NCBI GenBank assembly: GCA_022843585.1
Contig: JALHNJ010000003.1
Coordinates: 272,222 to 336,221 of the forward strand
Direction: 5' to 3'
Length of the DNA stretch: 64,000 nucleotides
DNA from: Chitinophagaceae bacterium
GTDB lineage: Bacteria; Bacteroidota; Bacteroidia; Chitinophagales; Chitinophagaceae
Shown: positions 9,554 to 18,229 of the stretch, piece by piece
Numbering within the stretch: position 1 is the first letter of the stretch
How the letters are laid out: each line of letters opens with the position of its first letter
The notes under the pieces: model-generated
Seen by the model: the letters and a program-made list of their open reading frames with translations, nothing else
What the model was told of the DNA's origin: nothing
Databases searched by the model: none
Made by a program: the position numbers and the translations under genes

Positions 9554-10516
9554 ATGCAATATATCGGTCTAGATAAACAAATTCGAAAGAACAATTTCAA
9601 TTCTATTCTTTTATTAATAGCATTCCCGGCATTGCTGCTGGGAATGATCTATGCCATTACATGGGCTATTGTTGAAAAACAAAATTCTGAATCAGGAGCT
9701 TATTCATCAAATATTGATACAAATACTACTTTCCTCCAAATGGCGCCGTTTGTACTCGGTGGTGTTGGTGTTTGGTTTTTAATAGCCTGGGCAGGCAATG
9801 CCGCTTTTATACGAATGGCTACCGGCAGTAAGACCTTGGAAAGAATGGAGAATAAACGGGTCTACAATCTCGTAGAGAATCTTTGTATCTCACAAGGCAT
9901 GCAAATGCCAAAGCTGTATATTATTGAAGATGATTCATTAAATGCATTTGCCAGTGGTATCAATCAAAGAACTTATTCTGTTTCTTTATCAAGAGGCATC
10001 ATCAATAAATTAGATGATGAAGAACTGGAAGGAGTAATTGCACATGAACTAACTCATATTAAAAACAGGGATGTTCGCTTACTGATAGTCTCTATTATTT
10101 TCGTAGGCATTTTTGCTTTTTTAGCAGAAGTCGCTTTCCGAAGTCTTCGCCATATTGGTAGTGGCAGAAAAAGTAAGGACAGTAAAGGCAGTGGAGGAAT
10201 TATATTGATTGCTATTGTTGTTACGGCAGTCGCTTATTTTATCTCATTATTACTTCGATTTGGTATAAGCAGAAAAAGAGAATATCTCGCCGATGCCGGT
10301 GCTGCTGAAATGACGAAGAAACCTTATGCTCTTGCCAATGCTCTCCGAAAAATCTCCGGCGACCCGTTAATTGAAGCAGTAGAAAGCAGAGATGTTGCAC
10401 AACTATTTATAGATAATCCCAAACCATCTACTCACAAATCTGCATCCTGGGATAATATGTTTGCTACACATCCGGCGATTGAGAAAAGGATTGAGTTGTT
10501 GGAGCAGTTTGTGTAA
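9554..10516 (+). CDS. M48 family metallopeptidase (HtpX-like)
   Basis: 320 residues. Two N-terminal membrane helices (about 18-42 and 66-86) precede the cytoplasmic protease domain with the zinc motif HELTH (H164, E165, H168) in GVIAHELTHIKNRD. Two more membrane segments follow (LLIVSIIFVGIFAFLAEVAF, IILIAIVVTAVAYFISLLLRF), then the third-ligand motif REYLADAGAAEMTKKP and the C-terminal THPAIEKRIELLEQF. This is the HtpX/M48B layout, a membrane protease for misfolded membrane proteins. It is co-transcribed with lemA. Confidence 0.92.
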   Translation: MQYIGLDKQIRKNNFNSILLLIAFPALLLGMIYAITWAIVEKQNSESGAYSSNIDTNTTFLQMAPFVLGGVGVWFLIAWAGNAAFIRMATGSKTLERMENKRVYNLVENLCISQGMQMPKLYIIEDDSLNAFASGINQRTYSVSLSRGIINKLDDEELEGVIAHELTHIKNRDVRLLIVSIIFVGIFAFLAEVAFRSLRHIGSGRKSKDSKGSGGIILIAIVVTAVAYFISLLLRFGISRKREYLADAGAAEMTKKPYALANALRKISGDPLIEAVESRDVAQLFIDNPKPSTHKSASWDNMFATHPAIEKRIELLEQFV

Positions 10517-10547
10517 TTTAATTTATGAATTAGCAATATAGCCGGCA

Positions 10548-11039
10548 ATGAAAAAATTCCTTTTTTATACCTCATTGTTTTGCTCGGCTCTTGTTTGTGT
10601 TTTCTTGTGCACAAAAGTTTCTTTAAGTGGCTACAGAAATGATTTTTACTTTTTTATAGCCGTACTTCTTTTAAACCTTATTTGCTTTTGGATACTTCGT
10701 AAAATTGAAAGAACAAAACGAAAATCATATATAAATTTATTTTTATCGACATTTCAAATTATTGGTCTGTGCATTTTTCTAATGGTAGATACTTTACAAG
10801 TTGACAAGGTCTATAAACCAATTAACAACAAGTATAATTTATATTCTTCGCTTAGTGGTTGGCACAAACGAACATATTTCAAGAGACACAGGGGAGAACT
10901 TTGTAATGATGGTGAGCTATGGCAGACAAAAATTCCCTATTACTTTCCACTAATCGAAATTGAAACAAAACGAGATAAATGTCATAAAGTCGGGAGCGAC
11001 TCAACCTACAATTGGTTATATAAACATATTCCTGAGTAA
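10548..11039 (+). CDS. Membrane protein, unknown function
   Basis: 163 residues with three hydrophobic segments (about 4-25, 33-52, 65-85) and a C-terminal soluble part of ~75 residues containing WHKRTYFKRHRGELCNDGELW and KCHKVGSDSTYNWLY. I recognise no family. Local base composition is more AT-rich than the flanking genes. It lies 31 bases after the M48 gene and could be the last gene of the lemA-M48 transcript. It converges with pcm. Confidence 0.6.
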   Translation: MKKFLFYTSLFCSALVCVFLCTKVSLSGYRNDFYFFIAVLLLNLICFWILRKIERTKRKSYINLFLSTFQIIGLCIFLMVDTLQVDKVYKPINNKYNLYSSLSGWHKRTYFKRHRGELCNDGELWQTKIPYYFPLIEIETKRDKCHKVGSDSTYNWLYKHIPE

Positions 11040-11057
11040 CCCAAAACTATTACCACA

Positions 11058-11714
11058 CTACGACTCCTTCCCCCCCAACATCGGCACAAAAGAAAAATAA
11101 TCAAACACTTCTTCTTTCAGCGAACCGTTTTCCAATTTTGTAATCCGCATCATTTGCTGCATATCACCTGCACCTAATGGTATCACCATCATACCGCCGG
11201 GTTTAAGCTGCTGAATTAATTTTTGTGGAATTTCTGGAGCTGCAGCAGTAATAATTACTCTGTCGAACGGACCATAGGTAGGCAAGCCTTCAAATCCATC
11301 GCCATAAAAGAATTTAATAGACAGGTATTTTTTTAAGAAAGCAAAACTCTTATTGGATTCAAATAATTTTTTTTGTCGTTCAATGGTGTAAACCTGTGCA
11401 CCCATTTCTGCCAGCACCACAGCCTGGTAGGCACTGCCGGTTCCTATTTCCAATACTTTCATGAACGGTTTTAGTTCCAGCAATTGCGATTGATAAGCTA
11501 CTGTATAAGGTTGCGAAATGGTTTGCCCTTCGCCAATGGGAAATGCTTTGTCTTCATAAGCCTTTTCATCAAATGCAGAATCTAAAAAAAAATGACGGGG
11601 AACAGCCAGGATAGCATCCAGCACTCTTTCATCGGTGATGCCTTTTCCCTGGACGGTTTGCAGTAGTTTTTTTCGAAGGCCTTTGTGGCGGTAGGTGTCG
11701 TCAGTTGGTCTCAT
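11058..11714 (-). CDS. pcm: Protein-L-isoaspartate O-methyltransferase
   Basis: 218 residues, the usual length. SAM-binding motif I is VLEIGTGSAYQAVVLAEMG, preceded by the family motif IGEGQTISQPYTVAYQSQLL and followed by YTIERQKKLFE (motif II) and FDRVIITAAAPEIPQKLIQQLKPGGMMVIPLG. The enzyme methylates isoaspartyl residues in aged proteins so they can be repaired, in the cytoplasm. The ATG at 11714 matches the conserved family N terminus (HKGLRKKL about residue 10). A near -7 promoter box ends only 10 bases before the ATG, so the leader would be very short. Confidence 0.95.
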   Translation of the reverse strand: MRPTDDTYRHKGLRKKLLQTVQGKGITDERVLDAILAVPRHFFLDSAFDEKAYEDKAFPIGEGQTISQPYTVAYQSQLLELKPFMKVLEIGTGSAYQAVVLAEMGAQVYTIERQKKLFESNKSFAFLKKYLSIKFFYGDGFEGLPTYGPFDRVIITAAAPEIPQKLIQQLKPGGMMVIPLGAGDMQQMMRITKLENGSLKEEVFDYFSFVPMLGGKES

Positions 11715-11724
11715 AAGTTGGAGT

Positions 11725-11759
11725 GCAATATAGGCTAAGAGAATAAAAGAGAAAAGGAG
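11725..11759 (-). promoter_or_regulatory. Putative pcm promoter sharing a 17-base element with trhO
   Basis: On the minus strand CTCCTTTTCTCTTTTAT (11759-11743) is followed after exactly 10 bases by TATATTGC (11732-11725), close to the -7 consensus TAnnTTTG. This copies the arrangement before trhO. The -7 box lies only 10 bases before the pcm ATG, implying a very short leader. The 17-mer is low-complexity pyrimidine, so chance is not excluded. Confidence 0.35.
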
Positions 11760-11859
11760 AGAAAGTGTTTAATTCAAAAATCTATTTTTCTCCTTTAAGT
11801 TATGTAAACACCAAATGGGTATCTATTCCTTTCTCATCGAATTTTATTCTTTCTCTCCT

Positions 11860-13587
11860 TTAACCTTCGAGCTTCATATCAAAAATGATTTGCTTTATCT
11901 TTTCATCCAATTCATTGTTCTTTGCTTCATACTCAGCCGCACTATCCAATTTAGTATTTACACTAAAATAAAATTTGATCTTTGGTTCTGTGCCACTTGG
12001 TCTTGCAGAAATGCTGCTACCATCTTCTAATATAAACTGCAACACATTTGACTTTGGTAATTCAATCGGCCACTCCTCCCCTGTTTGCGGATTAATTCCT
12101 TTCTGCAATTCATAGTCCAGTAGTTTCACCACCGCACAATCATTAATATTCTTTAGTGGATTATTCCGATAGCTTTCCATCATCGCTGCGATCTGTTGCT
12201 GTCCATCCATTCCTTTTTTAGTTATTGAAATAAGATGTTCCTTATAAAAACCATACTGCACGTACAGATCGATCATCTTTTCATAGAGGCTGCGGCCTTT
12301 ATCTTTTTCATAGGCCGCCATTTCGCAAAGCAAGGCCACCGCACTAATGCCATCTTTGTCACGGATCTTATCACCGATCATTAATCCAAAACTTTCTTCT
12401 CCGCCAATAATATAATTTTCTTTTCCTTCTTTCTGGCGAATCAATTCGGCGATCCATTTAAAACCAGTCAGTACACGGTAACATCCCACTCCGTTCCCTT
12501 TTGCAATCGCATCGATCATTGGGGTAGTAACAATGGTTGTCACCACCATATCATTCGGCTGTGCAATACCTTTTGTTTTACGGGCTTCCATCAAATAATT
12601 AAAAGCAAGAACGGCTGTTTGGTTGCCATTCATTAGCACCCATTTGCCATTGCTGTCTTTTACACCAATTGCCAGGCGGTCAGCATCCGGATCGGTTCCG
12701 CTTAAAATATCTGCATCTAATTTTTCTGCTAATTTCAAACCCAAACTCATCGCTTCGCTTTCCTCAGGGTTAGGATACACAACCGTTGAAAAATTTCCAT
12801 CAGGCTCACTTTGCTCTTCTACAATATGTACGTTTTCAAAACCAAATTTTTTCAACACTTGCGGTAGCAACGTAATTCCCGTTCCATGTATAGAAGTATA
12901 AACGATCTTCAGGTCTTTCTGTTTAGCAATCACTTCCGGATATATACTCAGCCCTTTTACCATCTCCATATAAATTTCATCCAGCTCTTTTCCTATCGAA
13001 ATAATATTAGCTTCCCCACCACTCCACTTCACATCATCTACCGATGCAATTTTATCAACTTCCAGAATCACATTCTTATCATGTGGCGGCACTAATTGTG
13101 AGCCATCATCCCAATACGCTTTATAACCATTGTACTCTTTCGGATTGTGTGAAGCTGTTAACACCACTCCACCCTGGCATTTTAAATGGCGGATAGCAAA
13201 GGACAATTCCGGTGTTGGCCGCAATGCTTCAAACAAATACACTTTTACTCCGTTTGCTGAAAATACATTGGCGGTAGTTTCTGCAAAGAAGCGGCTGTTG
13301 TTGCGGCAGTCATATGCAATGGCCACACTCACACCATCAGGAAAGCATTGTTTTAGATAGTTGGCATACCCTTGCGTAGCCATACCCACAGTGTATTTAT
13401 TCATGCGGTTCGTACCTACTCCCATTAATCCACGAAGCCCGCCTGTTCCAAATTCAAGATTTTTATAAAAAGCATCTGCCAGTTCTTCCGGATTTTGCTC
13501 TTGCAGTTTTTTGATCTCGTCTTTTGTCGCAGCATCAAAACTTCCATTTATCCACGCATCAACTTTCGCTTGTATTACAGCATCCAT
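11860..13587 (-). CDS. Phospho-sugar mutase (phosphoglucomutase/phosphomannomutase family)
   Basis: 575 residues, the length of the long alpha-D-phosphohexomutase subgroup. The catalytic phosphoserine loop is TASHNPKEYNGYKAYW (about 143-158), the metal loop GTDPDADRLAIGV, the sugar-binding loop GGEESFGLMIGDKIRDKDG and the phosphate loop RPSGTEPKIKFYF near the C terminus. All four functional loops are intact. It interconverts 1- and 6-phosphates of glucose and/or mannose; the sequence does not decide the preferred sugar. It lies upstream of pcm on the same strand with 145 bases between, so co-transcription is possible but not certain. Confidence 0.93.
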   Translation of the reverse strand: MDAVIQAKVDAWINGSFDAATKDEIKKLQEQNPEELADAFYKNLEFGTGGLRGLMGVGTNRMNKYTVGMATQGYANYLKQCFPDGVSVAIAYDCRNNSRFFAETTANVFSANGVKVYLFEALRPTPELSFAIRHLKCQGGVVLTASHNPKEYNGYKAYWDDGSQLVPPHDKNVILEVDKIASVDDVKWSGGEANIISIGKELDEIYMEMVKGLSIYPEVIAKQKDLKIVYTSIHGTGITLLPQVLKKFGFENVHIVEEQSEPDGNFSTVVYPNPEESEAMSLGLKLAEKLDADILSGTDPDADRLAIGVKDSNGKWVLMNGNQTAVLAFNYLMEARKTKGIAQPNDMVVTTIVTTPMIDAIAKGNGVGCYRVLTGFKWIAELIRQKEGKENYIIGGEESFGLMIGDKIRDKDGISAVALLCEMAAYEKDKGRSLYEKMIDLYVQYGFYKEHLISITKKGMDGQQQIAAMMESYRNNPLKNINDCAVVKLLDYELQKGINPQTGEEWPIELPKSNVLQFILEDGSSISARPSGTEPKIKFYFSVNTKLDSAAEYEAKNNELDEKIKQIIFDMKLEG

Positions 13588-13657
13588 AGTTTAATAGTAT
13601 TTAAGCTTGAAAGTTATTGAATTTTACCTTTTTCAAACTAAAAAGGAGAAGGAAACG

Positions 13658-13665
13658 TAAATTTG
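13658..13665 (+). promoter_or_regulatory. Possible -7 box TAAATTTG before the DUF2279 gene
   Basis: TAAATTTG matches TAnnTTTG exactly and lies 6 bases before the preferred ATG at 13672, so transcription from it would be almost leaderless. No convincing -33 box is present. Such short matches occur by chance. Confidence 0.25.
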
Positions 13666-13671
13666 TTTTTT

Positions 13672-14733
13672 ATGAGGTCAACGTCATTACTACTATCATC
13701 TTCCCTTGCGTCGCACTCTTGTACGTCCCGATCTCTACTCTGCATTTTAACAATATTCCTGTTTTTTTCTACAAATCTTAAAGCACAAACTGATTCATTA
13801 AATAAAATAGGTTTAGATAGTTTTATAACTGTTGGAGAAATAGGAATAAAAAGACCTTATAGAGACATACATGTGGATTTAGGTAAACCCAACAAAAAGA
13901 GAATCTGGCTGGTAGCCGGTGCCAATGTAATTGGCTACGGCGGTACTATGATTGCACTTTCATCCGCCTGGTACAGTCAATACGAACGATCAGGCTTTCA
14001 TACATTCAATGATTGGCCGGAATGGAAACAAGTAGATAAAGTGGGCCATGTTTACAGTGCTTATATTGAAAGCCGGGCCAGTATGGAAATGTGGCGATGG
14101 ACCGGCATCGACAGAAAAAAAAGGATCTGGATCGGGGGTATGAGTGGTGCAGTTTATCAAACTGCTATTGAAGTACTCGATGGTTTTAGTGAAGGTTGGG
14201 GCTGGAGTTGGGGAGATTTTGGTGCCAATATTTTAGGAAGTGGTGCATTAGTAGCACAAGAACTTGCCTGGGATGAGCAACGCATTAAACTAAAATTTTC
14301 TTTTCATCGCAAAACCTATAACGACCCTGAGTTAAATCAACGAAGCAATAAATTATTTGGGAATAGCAGCGCAGAAAGATTACTAAAAGATTATAATGGG
14401 CAAACCTACTGGGCCAGCATCAACCTGAAGCCCTTCTTTAAAAACTCCAACCTGCCGGATTGGTTATCGGTATCCGTTGGCTATGGTGCAGAAGGAGTAT
14501 TTGGCGGCACAGAGAATATTGGTAAAGATGATAATGGAAATATCATATTCGACCGACCCGATATTAAACGTTATCGTCAATGGTATTTATCTCCCGATAT
14601 CGACCTTACTAAAATAAAAACCAACAAAAAAGGATTGAAGTTTTTGTTCACCGTATTGAGTGCCTTTAAATTTCCTGCTCCTGCTCTGGAATTATCGAAT
14701 GGCAAGCTGAAAGTAAATGCCATTTCTTTCTGA
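13672..14733 (+). CDS. DUF2279 (YfiM-like) exported protein
   Basis: 353 residues from the ATG at 13672; an in-frame TTG at 13663 is less likely. An N-terminal signal region (MRSTSLLLSSSLAS..., hydrophobic core LLCILTIFLFFSTNLKAQ) precedes the DUF2279 core, recognised by ANVIGYGGTMIALSSAWY, WPEWKQVDKVGHVYSAY, SGAVYQTAIEVLDGFSEGWG and SWGDFGANILGSGALVAQ. The pattern of small-residue helices with conserved D, H and E suggests a membrane-associated protein; the function is unknown. The signal region is unusually long and Ser-rich before its hydrophobic core. It is divergent from the phosphomutase and 46 bases upstream of the Fe-S membrane protein. Confidence 0.8.
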   Translation: MRSTSLLLSSSLASHSCTSRSLLCILTIFLFFSTNLKAQTDSLNKIGLDSFITVGEIGIKRPYRDIHVDLGKPNKKRIWLVAGANVIGYGGTMIALSSAWYSQYERSGFHTFNDWPEWKQVDKVGHVYSAYIESRASMEMWRWTGIDRKKRIWIGGMSGAVYQTAIEVLDGFSEGWGWSWGDFGANILGSGALVAQELAWDEQRIKLKFSFHRKTYNDPELNQRSNKLFGNSSAERLLKDYNGQTYWASINLKPFFKNSNLPDWLSVSVGYGAEGVFGGTENIGKDDNGNIIFDRPDIKRYRQWYLSPDIDLTKIKTNKKGLKFLFTVLSAFKFPAPALELSNGKLKVNAISF

Positions 14734-14779
14734 TTCCTTACCCTAACATTGCTTAAATTAGCAGCTGTAATCCATTACT

Positions 14780-16105
14780 ATGCAGCTTGTACAACAAATA
14801 TTGTTTATCCTTATCAGTGGTATTTCTATCTGGTTTTTTACTAAAAAAGTAAAAGAGATAAGCCGTAATATAAAATTGGGCCGTGATGAAGATATCAGCG
14901 ATAATAAACCGCAGCGATGGAAAAATTTATTGCTGCTGGCTTTCGGTCAAAAGAAGATGTTTCGGAATCCTTTGGTTGCCATATTGCACTTCTTTGTGTA
15001 TGCCGGTTTCGTTATCATCAACATAGAAGTATTAGAAATTGTGCTGGATGGTATTTTTGGTACCCACCGAATGTTTGCTCCGGTGTTGGGAAGCTTTTAT
15101 AGTTTTTTGATCAATAGCTTTGAAATATTAGCACTGCTGGTACTGGTATCAGTTATAATTTTTCTTGTTCGAAGAAATATCATCAAACTAAAACGGTTTA
15201 TCAGCAACGACCTTGATGGATGGCCAAGAAGTGATGCGAACTACATCCTATTTATAGAAATTATTCTCATGTCGCTGTTTCTGTTGTTGAATGCCAGTGA
15301 CACATTACTACAGGCAAGAGGTGTTGAACATTATGCGGCGCATCCTACCGGCAACTTTGTTATTTCGCATTATTTACAACCTTTATTAAATGGTATAAGT
15401 AACAGCGGTCTGGAGATGATTGAGCGAACAAGCTGGTGGCTGCACATTGTTGGCATTTTTGCTTTCCTTAATTATTTACCTTATTCCAAACATTTGCATA
15501 TTGTATTGGCTTTTCCTAATGCCTGGTACGCCAAACTGCAGCCAATGGGTGAAATGGACAATATGAAGTCCATACAAAATGAAGTACTGTATTCAATGCA
15601 AACTGAACTTGCTCCTACCGGCGAACAAGCAACCACTCCACAAAAATTTGGTGCAAAAGATATAACCGATCTTAGTTGGAAGAGCCTGATGGATGCTTAT
15701 AGTTGTACCGAATGTGGAAGATGCTCTGCTGCCTGCCCGGCTAACCAAACGGGTAAATTGCTTTCTCCAAGAAAGATAATGATGGATACCCGTGACAGAG
15801 CAGAAGAAATGGGTAAGAATATTAATAAGAATGGTGAGTTTAAAGACGATGGTAAATCATTACTGCATGATTACATCACGGTGGAAGAACTTCGTGCCTG
15901 CACCACCTGTAATGCCTGTGTGCAGGAATGCCCCGTTAGCATCAACCCGCTGGATATTATTTTAGAGCTGCGCCGATATTTAGTGATGGAGGAAAGCAAT
16001 AGTCCGCAGGAATGGGCCGTTATGTTTAGTAACGTGGAGAATAATTTCGCTCCGTGGAAGTTTAGCCCGGATGAAAGAGATAAATGGGCAGAGGAAATGA
16101 AGTAG
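14780..16105 (+). CDS. Membrane-bound (Fe-S) oxidoreductase subunit, HdrC/NarI-like with two 4Fe-4S clusters
   Basis: 441 residues. The N-terminal ~250 residues hold about five membrane helices (for example ILFILISGISIWFF, AILHFFVYAGFVII, LALLVLVSVIIFLV) resembling a NarI/HdrE-type quinone-facing domain. The C-terminal part has two 4Fe-4S ferredoxin motifs, CTECGRCSAACP and CTTCNACVQECP, followed by INPLDIILELRRYL. Related proteins work with a CCG-domain subunit as a heterodisulfide-reductase-like electron-transfer module. That likely partner is here at 19942-20721, but about 3.8 kb away with five unrelated genes between. The natural electron donor and acceptor are unknown. Confidence 0.85.
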   Translation: MQLVQQILFILISGISIWFFTKKVKEISRNIKLGRDEDISDNKPQRWKNLLLLAFGQKKMFRNPLVAILHFFVYAGFVIINIEVLEIVLDGIFGTHRMFAPVLGSFYSFLINSFEILALLVLVSVIIFLVRRNIIKLKRFISNDLDGWPRSDANYILFIEIILMSLFLLLNASDTLLQARGVEHYAAHPTGNFVISHYLQPLLNGISNSGLEMIERTSWWLHIVGIFAFLNYLPYSKHLHIVLAFPNAWYAKLQPMGEMDNMKSIQNEVLYSMQTELAPTGEQATTPQKFGAKDITDLSWKSLMDAYSCTECGRCSAACPANQTGKLLSPRKIMMDTRDRAEEMGKNINKNGEFKDDGKSLLHDYITVEELRACTTCNACVQECPVSINPLDIILELRRYLVMEESNSPQEWAVMFSNVENNFAPWKFSPDERDKWAEEMK

Positions 16106-16174
16106 TGAATAGATATTAATAAGTGCCCTTGCTTTTTTCAAATACTTAATGGGTATTTACGTTTTAAAGTAATT

Positions 16175-16708
16175 ATGAATAAGTTTTTTCTTATCACCTT
16201 AGCTGCGTTACTGATTACAGTAAGCACTATTGCACAAAGACCTTTTGAATTGGGTGCTGAATATTTAAGGCCTATTGGCAAAGGTTATAATAGTGCCAAA
16301 GCGGCAATAAGAGGTGAATCATTTAATAACAAAGGCAGTTATAGTGCCGGCATTACCTATCAGCTTGCTTCTAAAAAAGCATATTCCGTTTCGAGTGGCT
16401 TTGGCCTTTATCTGGGTTATCGTTATGCATTTGGAAAGAATTATATCAATGGTAATAATATGTTTGCTGGTGCAAGAATCTTATTCTCTCTGGAAAATTT
16501 TGAAGGCCAGACAAACCGCAACAGTTTATTTATTACACCCTGGGCAGAAGTTGGGTATCATCTAATATTTGCCAAACGTTTTTATGCTGCTCCGAGTATC
16601 GGTTATGGATATACCAAGAAAATGAGCAAGGATTATAATTCGTTGAATGAGGATGATGGTGGTCGTATTATTCCTTCTTTGTCGGCTGGTTATCGCATCA
16701 AAAGATAA
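16175..16708 (+). CDS. Exported outer-membrane-barrel-like protein, unknown function
   Basis: 177 residues. A clear signal peptide (MNKFFLITLAALLITVSTIAQ) is followed by alternating beta-strand-like segments (SAGITYQLASKKAYSVSSGFGLYLGYRYAFG, ARILFSLENFEGQ, SLFITPWAEVGYHLIFAKRFYAAPSIGYGYT) and an ending SAGYRIKR. Strand pattern and size fit a small eight-stranded outer-membrane barrel. No specific family is recognised. It converges with the LysE-type gene with only 3 bases between stops. Confidence 0.7.
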   Translation: MNKFFLITLAALLITVSTIAQRPFELGAEYLRPIGKGYNSAKAAIRGESFNNKGSYSAGITYQLASKKAYSVSSGFGLYLGYRYAFGKNYINGNNMFAGARILFSLENFEGQTNRNSLFITPWAEVGYHLIFAKRFYAAPSIGYGYTKKMSKDYNSLNEDDGGRIIPSLSAGYRIKR

Positions 16709-16711
16709 AGG

Positions 16712-17452
16712 CTAATCCTTATCGTCTTTCTGTGAAATTTTATCGAAGCCTTCTTCTATTTTTTCCATCTGTTCTTCTATTTTCTCGGTCATTTCTTCCG
16801 GGTGTTCCATTTTATATGCTGAATCTTTTTTCTTCACCATTCTCCAAATCTGTATCAATGCCGTTATTGCAAATATGCTTCCGATAACCCAGTTGAGAAC
16901 ATGTTGATTATTATTGATCTTATCTGCAATAAGCCGACCTCCATAAATAAAGATCAGGTTGCCGGCAAATGTTCCTAATCCTATTCCAATGATATAAGTG
17001 TTATAATGATCTGACCGGGGCAATAATATTTTCTTAGTGAATAAAACAGTACTCCATCCAAACCAGAACGGGATCTGAACAGGATTTAATGCACTCATAG
17101 TAAAACCCAGTAAGAATTTAGGCAGGTTGCTGCTCAATATCACATTATCGTTCTGGGATGGATGCAAGGCTGCGTAAAAACTGGCCGCAGCCAGTGCTGC
17201 AACAATTATTAATGTAACCCACTCTAATGCTTTTAAAATCTTCTCCTGTTTCCGTATCCAATCCATTGCAACCAGCGACAGGCGGACGTAAATAATTTCT
17301 GCTAACAGAGAACCCATTGAAAACAACAGAGCTGCCGTAACACCATCAGAAATCGATATCTGCATAGCGGCGATATTCAGTGTTCCCAACGGTAATGAAC
17401 CGATAAAACTGACCAACATGCCGGTAAGAAAAATTTTTAGCAGGGGGTGCAT
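16712..17452 (-). CDS. LysE family amino-acid exporter-like protein
   Basis: 246 residues from the ATG at 17452 (MHPLLKIFLTGMLVSF). A further upstream TTG at 17509 would overlap the previous gene and lacks a membrane start, so it is not preferred. About six membrane segments and the family N-terminal motif FIGSLPLGTLNIAAMQ(I)S are visible, with ALNPVQIPFWFGWS in the middle. An unusual acidic/basic tail (EEMTEKIEEQMEKIEEGFDKISQKDDKD) forms a probable coiled coil outside the transporter core. LysE/RhtB members export amino acids; the substrate here is unknown. It follows the Crp/Fnr gene by 43 bases on the same strand and may be co-transcribed. Confidence 0.8.
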   Translation of the reverse strand: MHPLLKIFLTGMLVSFIGSLPLGTLNIAAMQISISDGVTAALLFSMGSLLAEIIYVRLSLVAMDWIRKQEKILKALEWVTLIIVAALAAASFYAALHPSQNDNVILSSNLPKFLLGFTMSALNPVQIPFWFGWSTVLFTKKILLPRSDHYNTYIIGIGLGTFAGNLIFIYGGRLIADKINNNQHVLNWVIGSIFAITALIQIWRMVKKKDSAYKMEHPEEMTEKIEEQMEKIEEGFDKISQKDDKD

Positions 17453-17495
17453 GCAACGAAAATACGAAGTAAGAACGAAGAAAATTGTTTGCTGA

Positions 17496-18197
17496 TCAGG
17501 TAACGACAACGAGTTTCTCCAGTTTTTTTATATCTGGCAAGGTGATCTTCTTTCTTGTAATTTTTACCAGGCCTTCTTCTTCCAGTTGGTTGATAAATGT
17601 AGTTACCGTTTGCCGGGCACTTCCTATCAACTTGGAAATATCATCATGCGTAAGGAAATTTTCCATGGAATAAGAAACAGCAGACGCATTACAGCCGTCC
17701 ATCATTGCCAGGTTATAAAAAAATGCAAGCAATCTTGACCGAACATCTTTGTTCAGCATATTTACCAAACGAAACTCCGCCCGGCGAAGCTTCTCACCCA
17801 TTTGCTTGGTATATTTTATGGCCAGCGAAGGTTTTTTAGTCAGCAGCTTTTCAAAATCTTCTATATTAAAGGCACATAGGCTTACATTACCTTTGTATGC
17901 CCGGGCAAATTCTCCATTCATGTTATTACGTTCCAGGGCAAACTGGCCAAATATTTCTCCTTCTTTTATAATCTCCTTTATTATTTCATTTCCATTTTCA
18001 TCGATGTAGCCAATCTTTATATAGCCATCCTTAACGAAGTAAAGTTTGTTAAGATGGTGGGAGTCGAAATAAATATAATCTCCCTTCTTTGCAACTATAA
18101 AATGATGTGATACATTCAATGCTTCATACTCTTCATCACTCATCTCACACCAGAGATCGTAATTACGAAGCACCATCATTTTTTCATCAGCAGGCAT
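17496..18197 (-). CDS. Crp/Fnr family transcriptional regulator
   Basis: 233 residues. A cyclic-nucleotide-binding-like beta roll occupies about 20-130 (AKKGDYIYFDSHHLNKLYFVKDGYIKIGYIDENG; FGQFALERNNMNGEFARAYKGNVSLCAF). The helical linker contains KYTKQMGEKLRRAEFRLVNML, and the HTH is FLTHDDISKLIGSARQTVTTFINQLEEEGLV (about 183-215). No N-terminal Cys cluster of the Fnr type is present, so oxygen sensing through 4Fe-4S is unlikely. The effector is unknown. The downstream LysE-type exporter is a possible target. Confidence 0.9.
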   Translation of the reverse strand: MPADEKMMVLRNYDLWCEMSDEEYEALNVSHHFIVAKKGDYIYFDSHHLNKLYFVKDGYIKIGYIDENGNEIIKEIIKEGEIFGQFALERNNMNGEFARAYKGNVSLCAFNIEDFEKLLTKKPSLAIKYTKQMGEKLRRAEFRLVNMLNKDVRSRLLAFFYNLAMMDGCNASAVSYSMENFLTHDDISKLIGSARQTVTTFINQLEEEGLVKITRKKITLPDIKKLEKLVVVT

Positions 18198-18229
18198 AGT
18201 AGAAATTGAAGATGTAAGTTCGTAAAATC

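Noticed and set aside
13706..13716. TTGCGTCGCAC here and its complement GTGCGACGCAA at 54087-54097, a possible dispersed repeat
   Set aside because: An 11-base match is expected many times by chance in 64 kb, and the flanks do not match.
17453..17509. Upstream TTG start for the LysE-type gene
   Set aside because: It would overlap the end of the Crp/Fnr gene and add a polar segment before the first membrane helix; the ATG at 17452 fits better.
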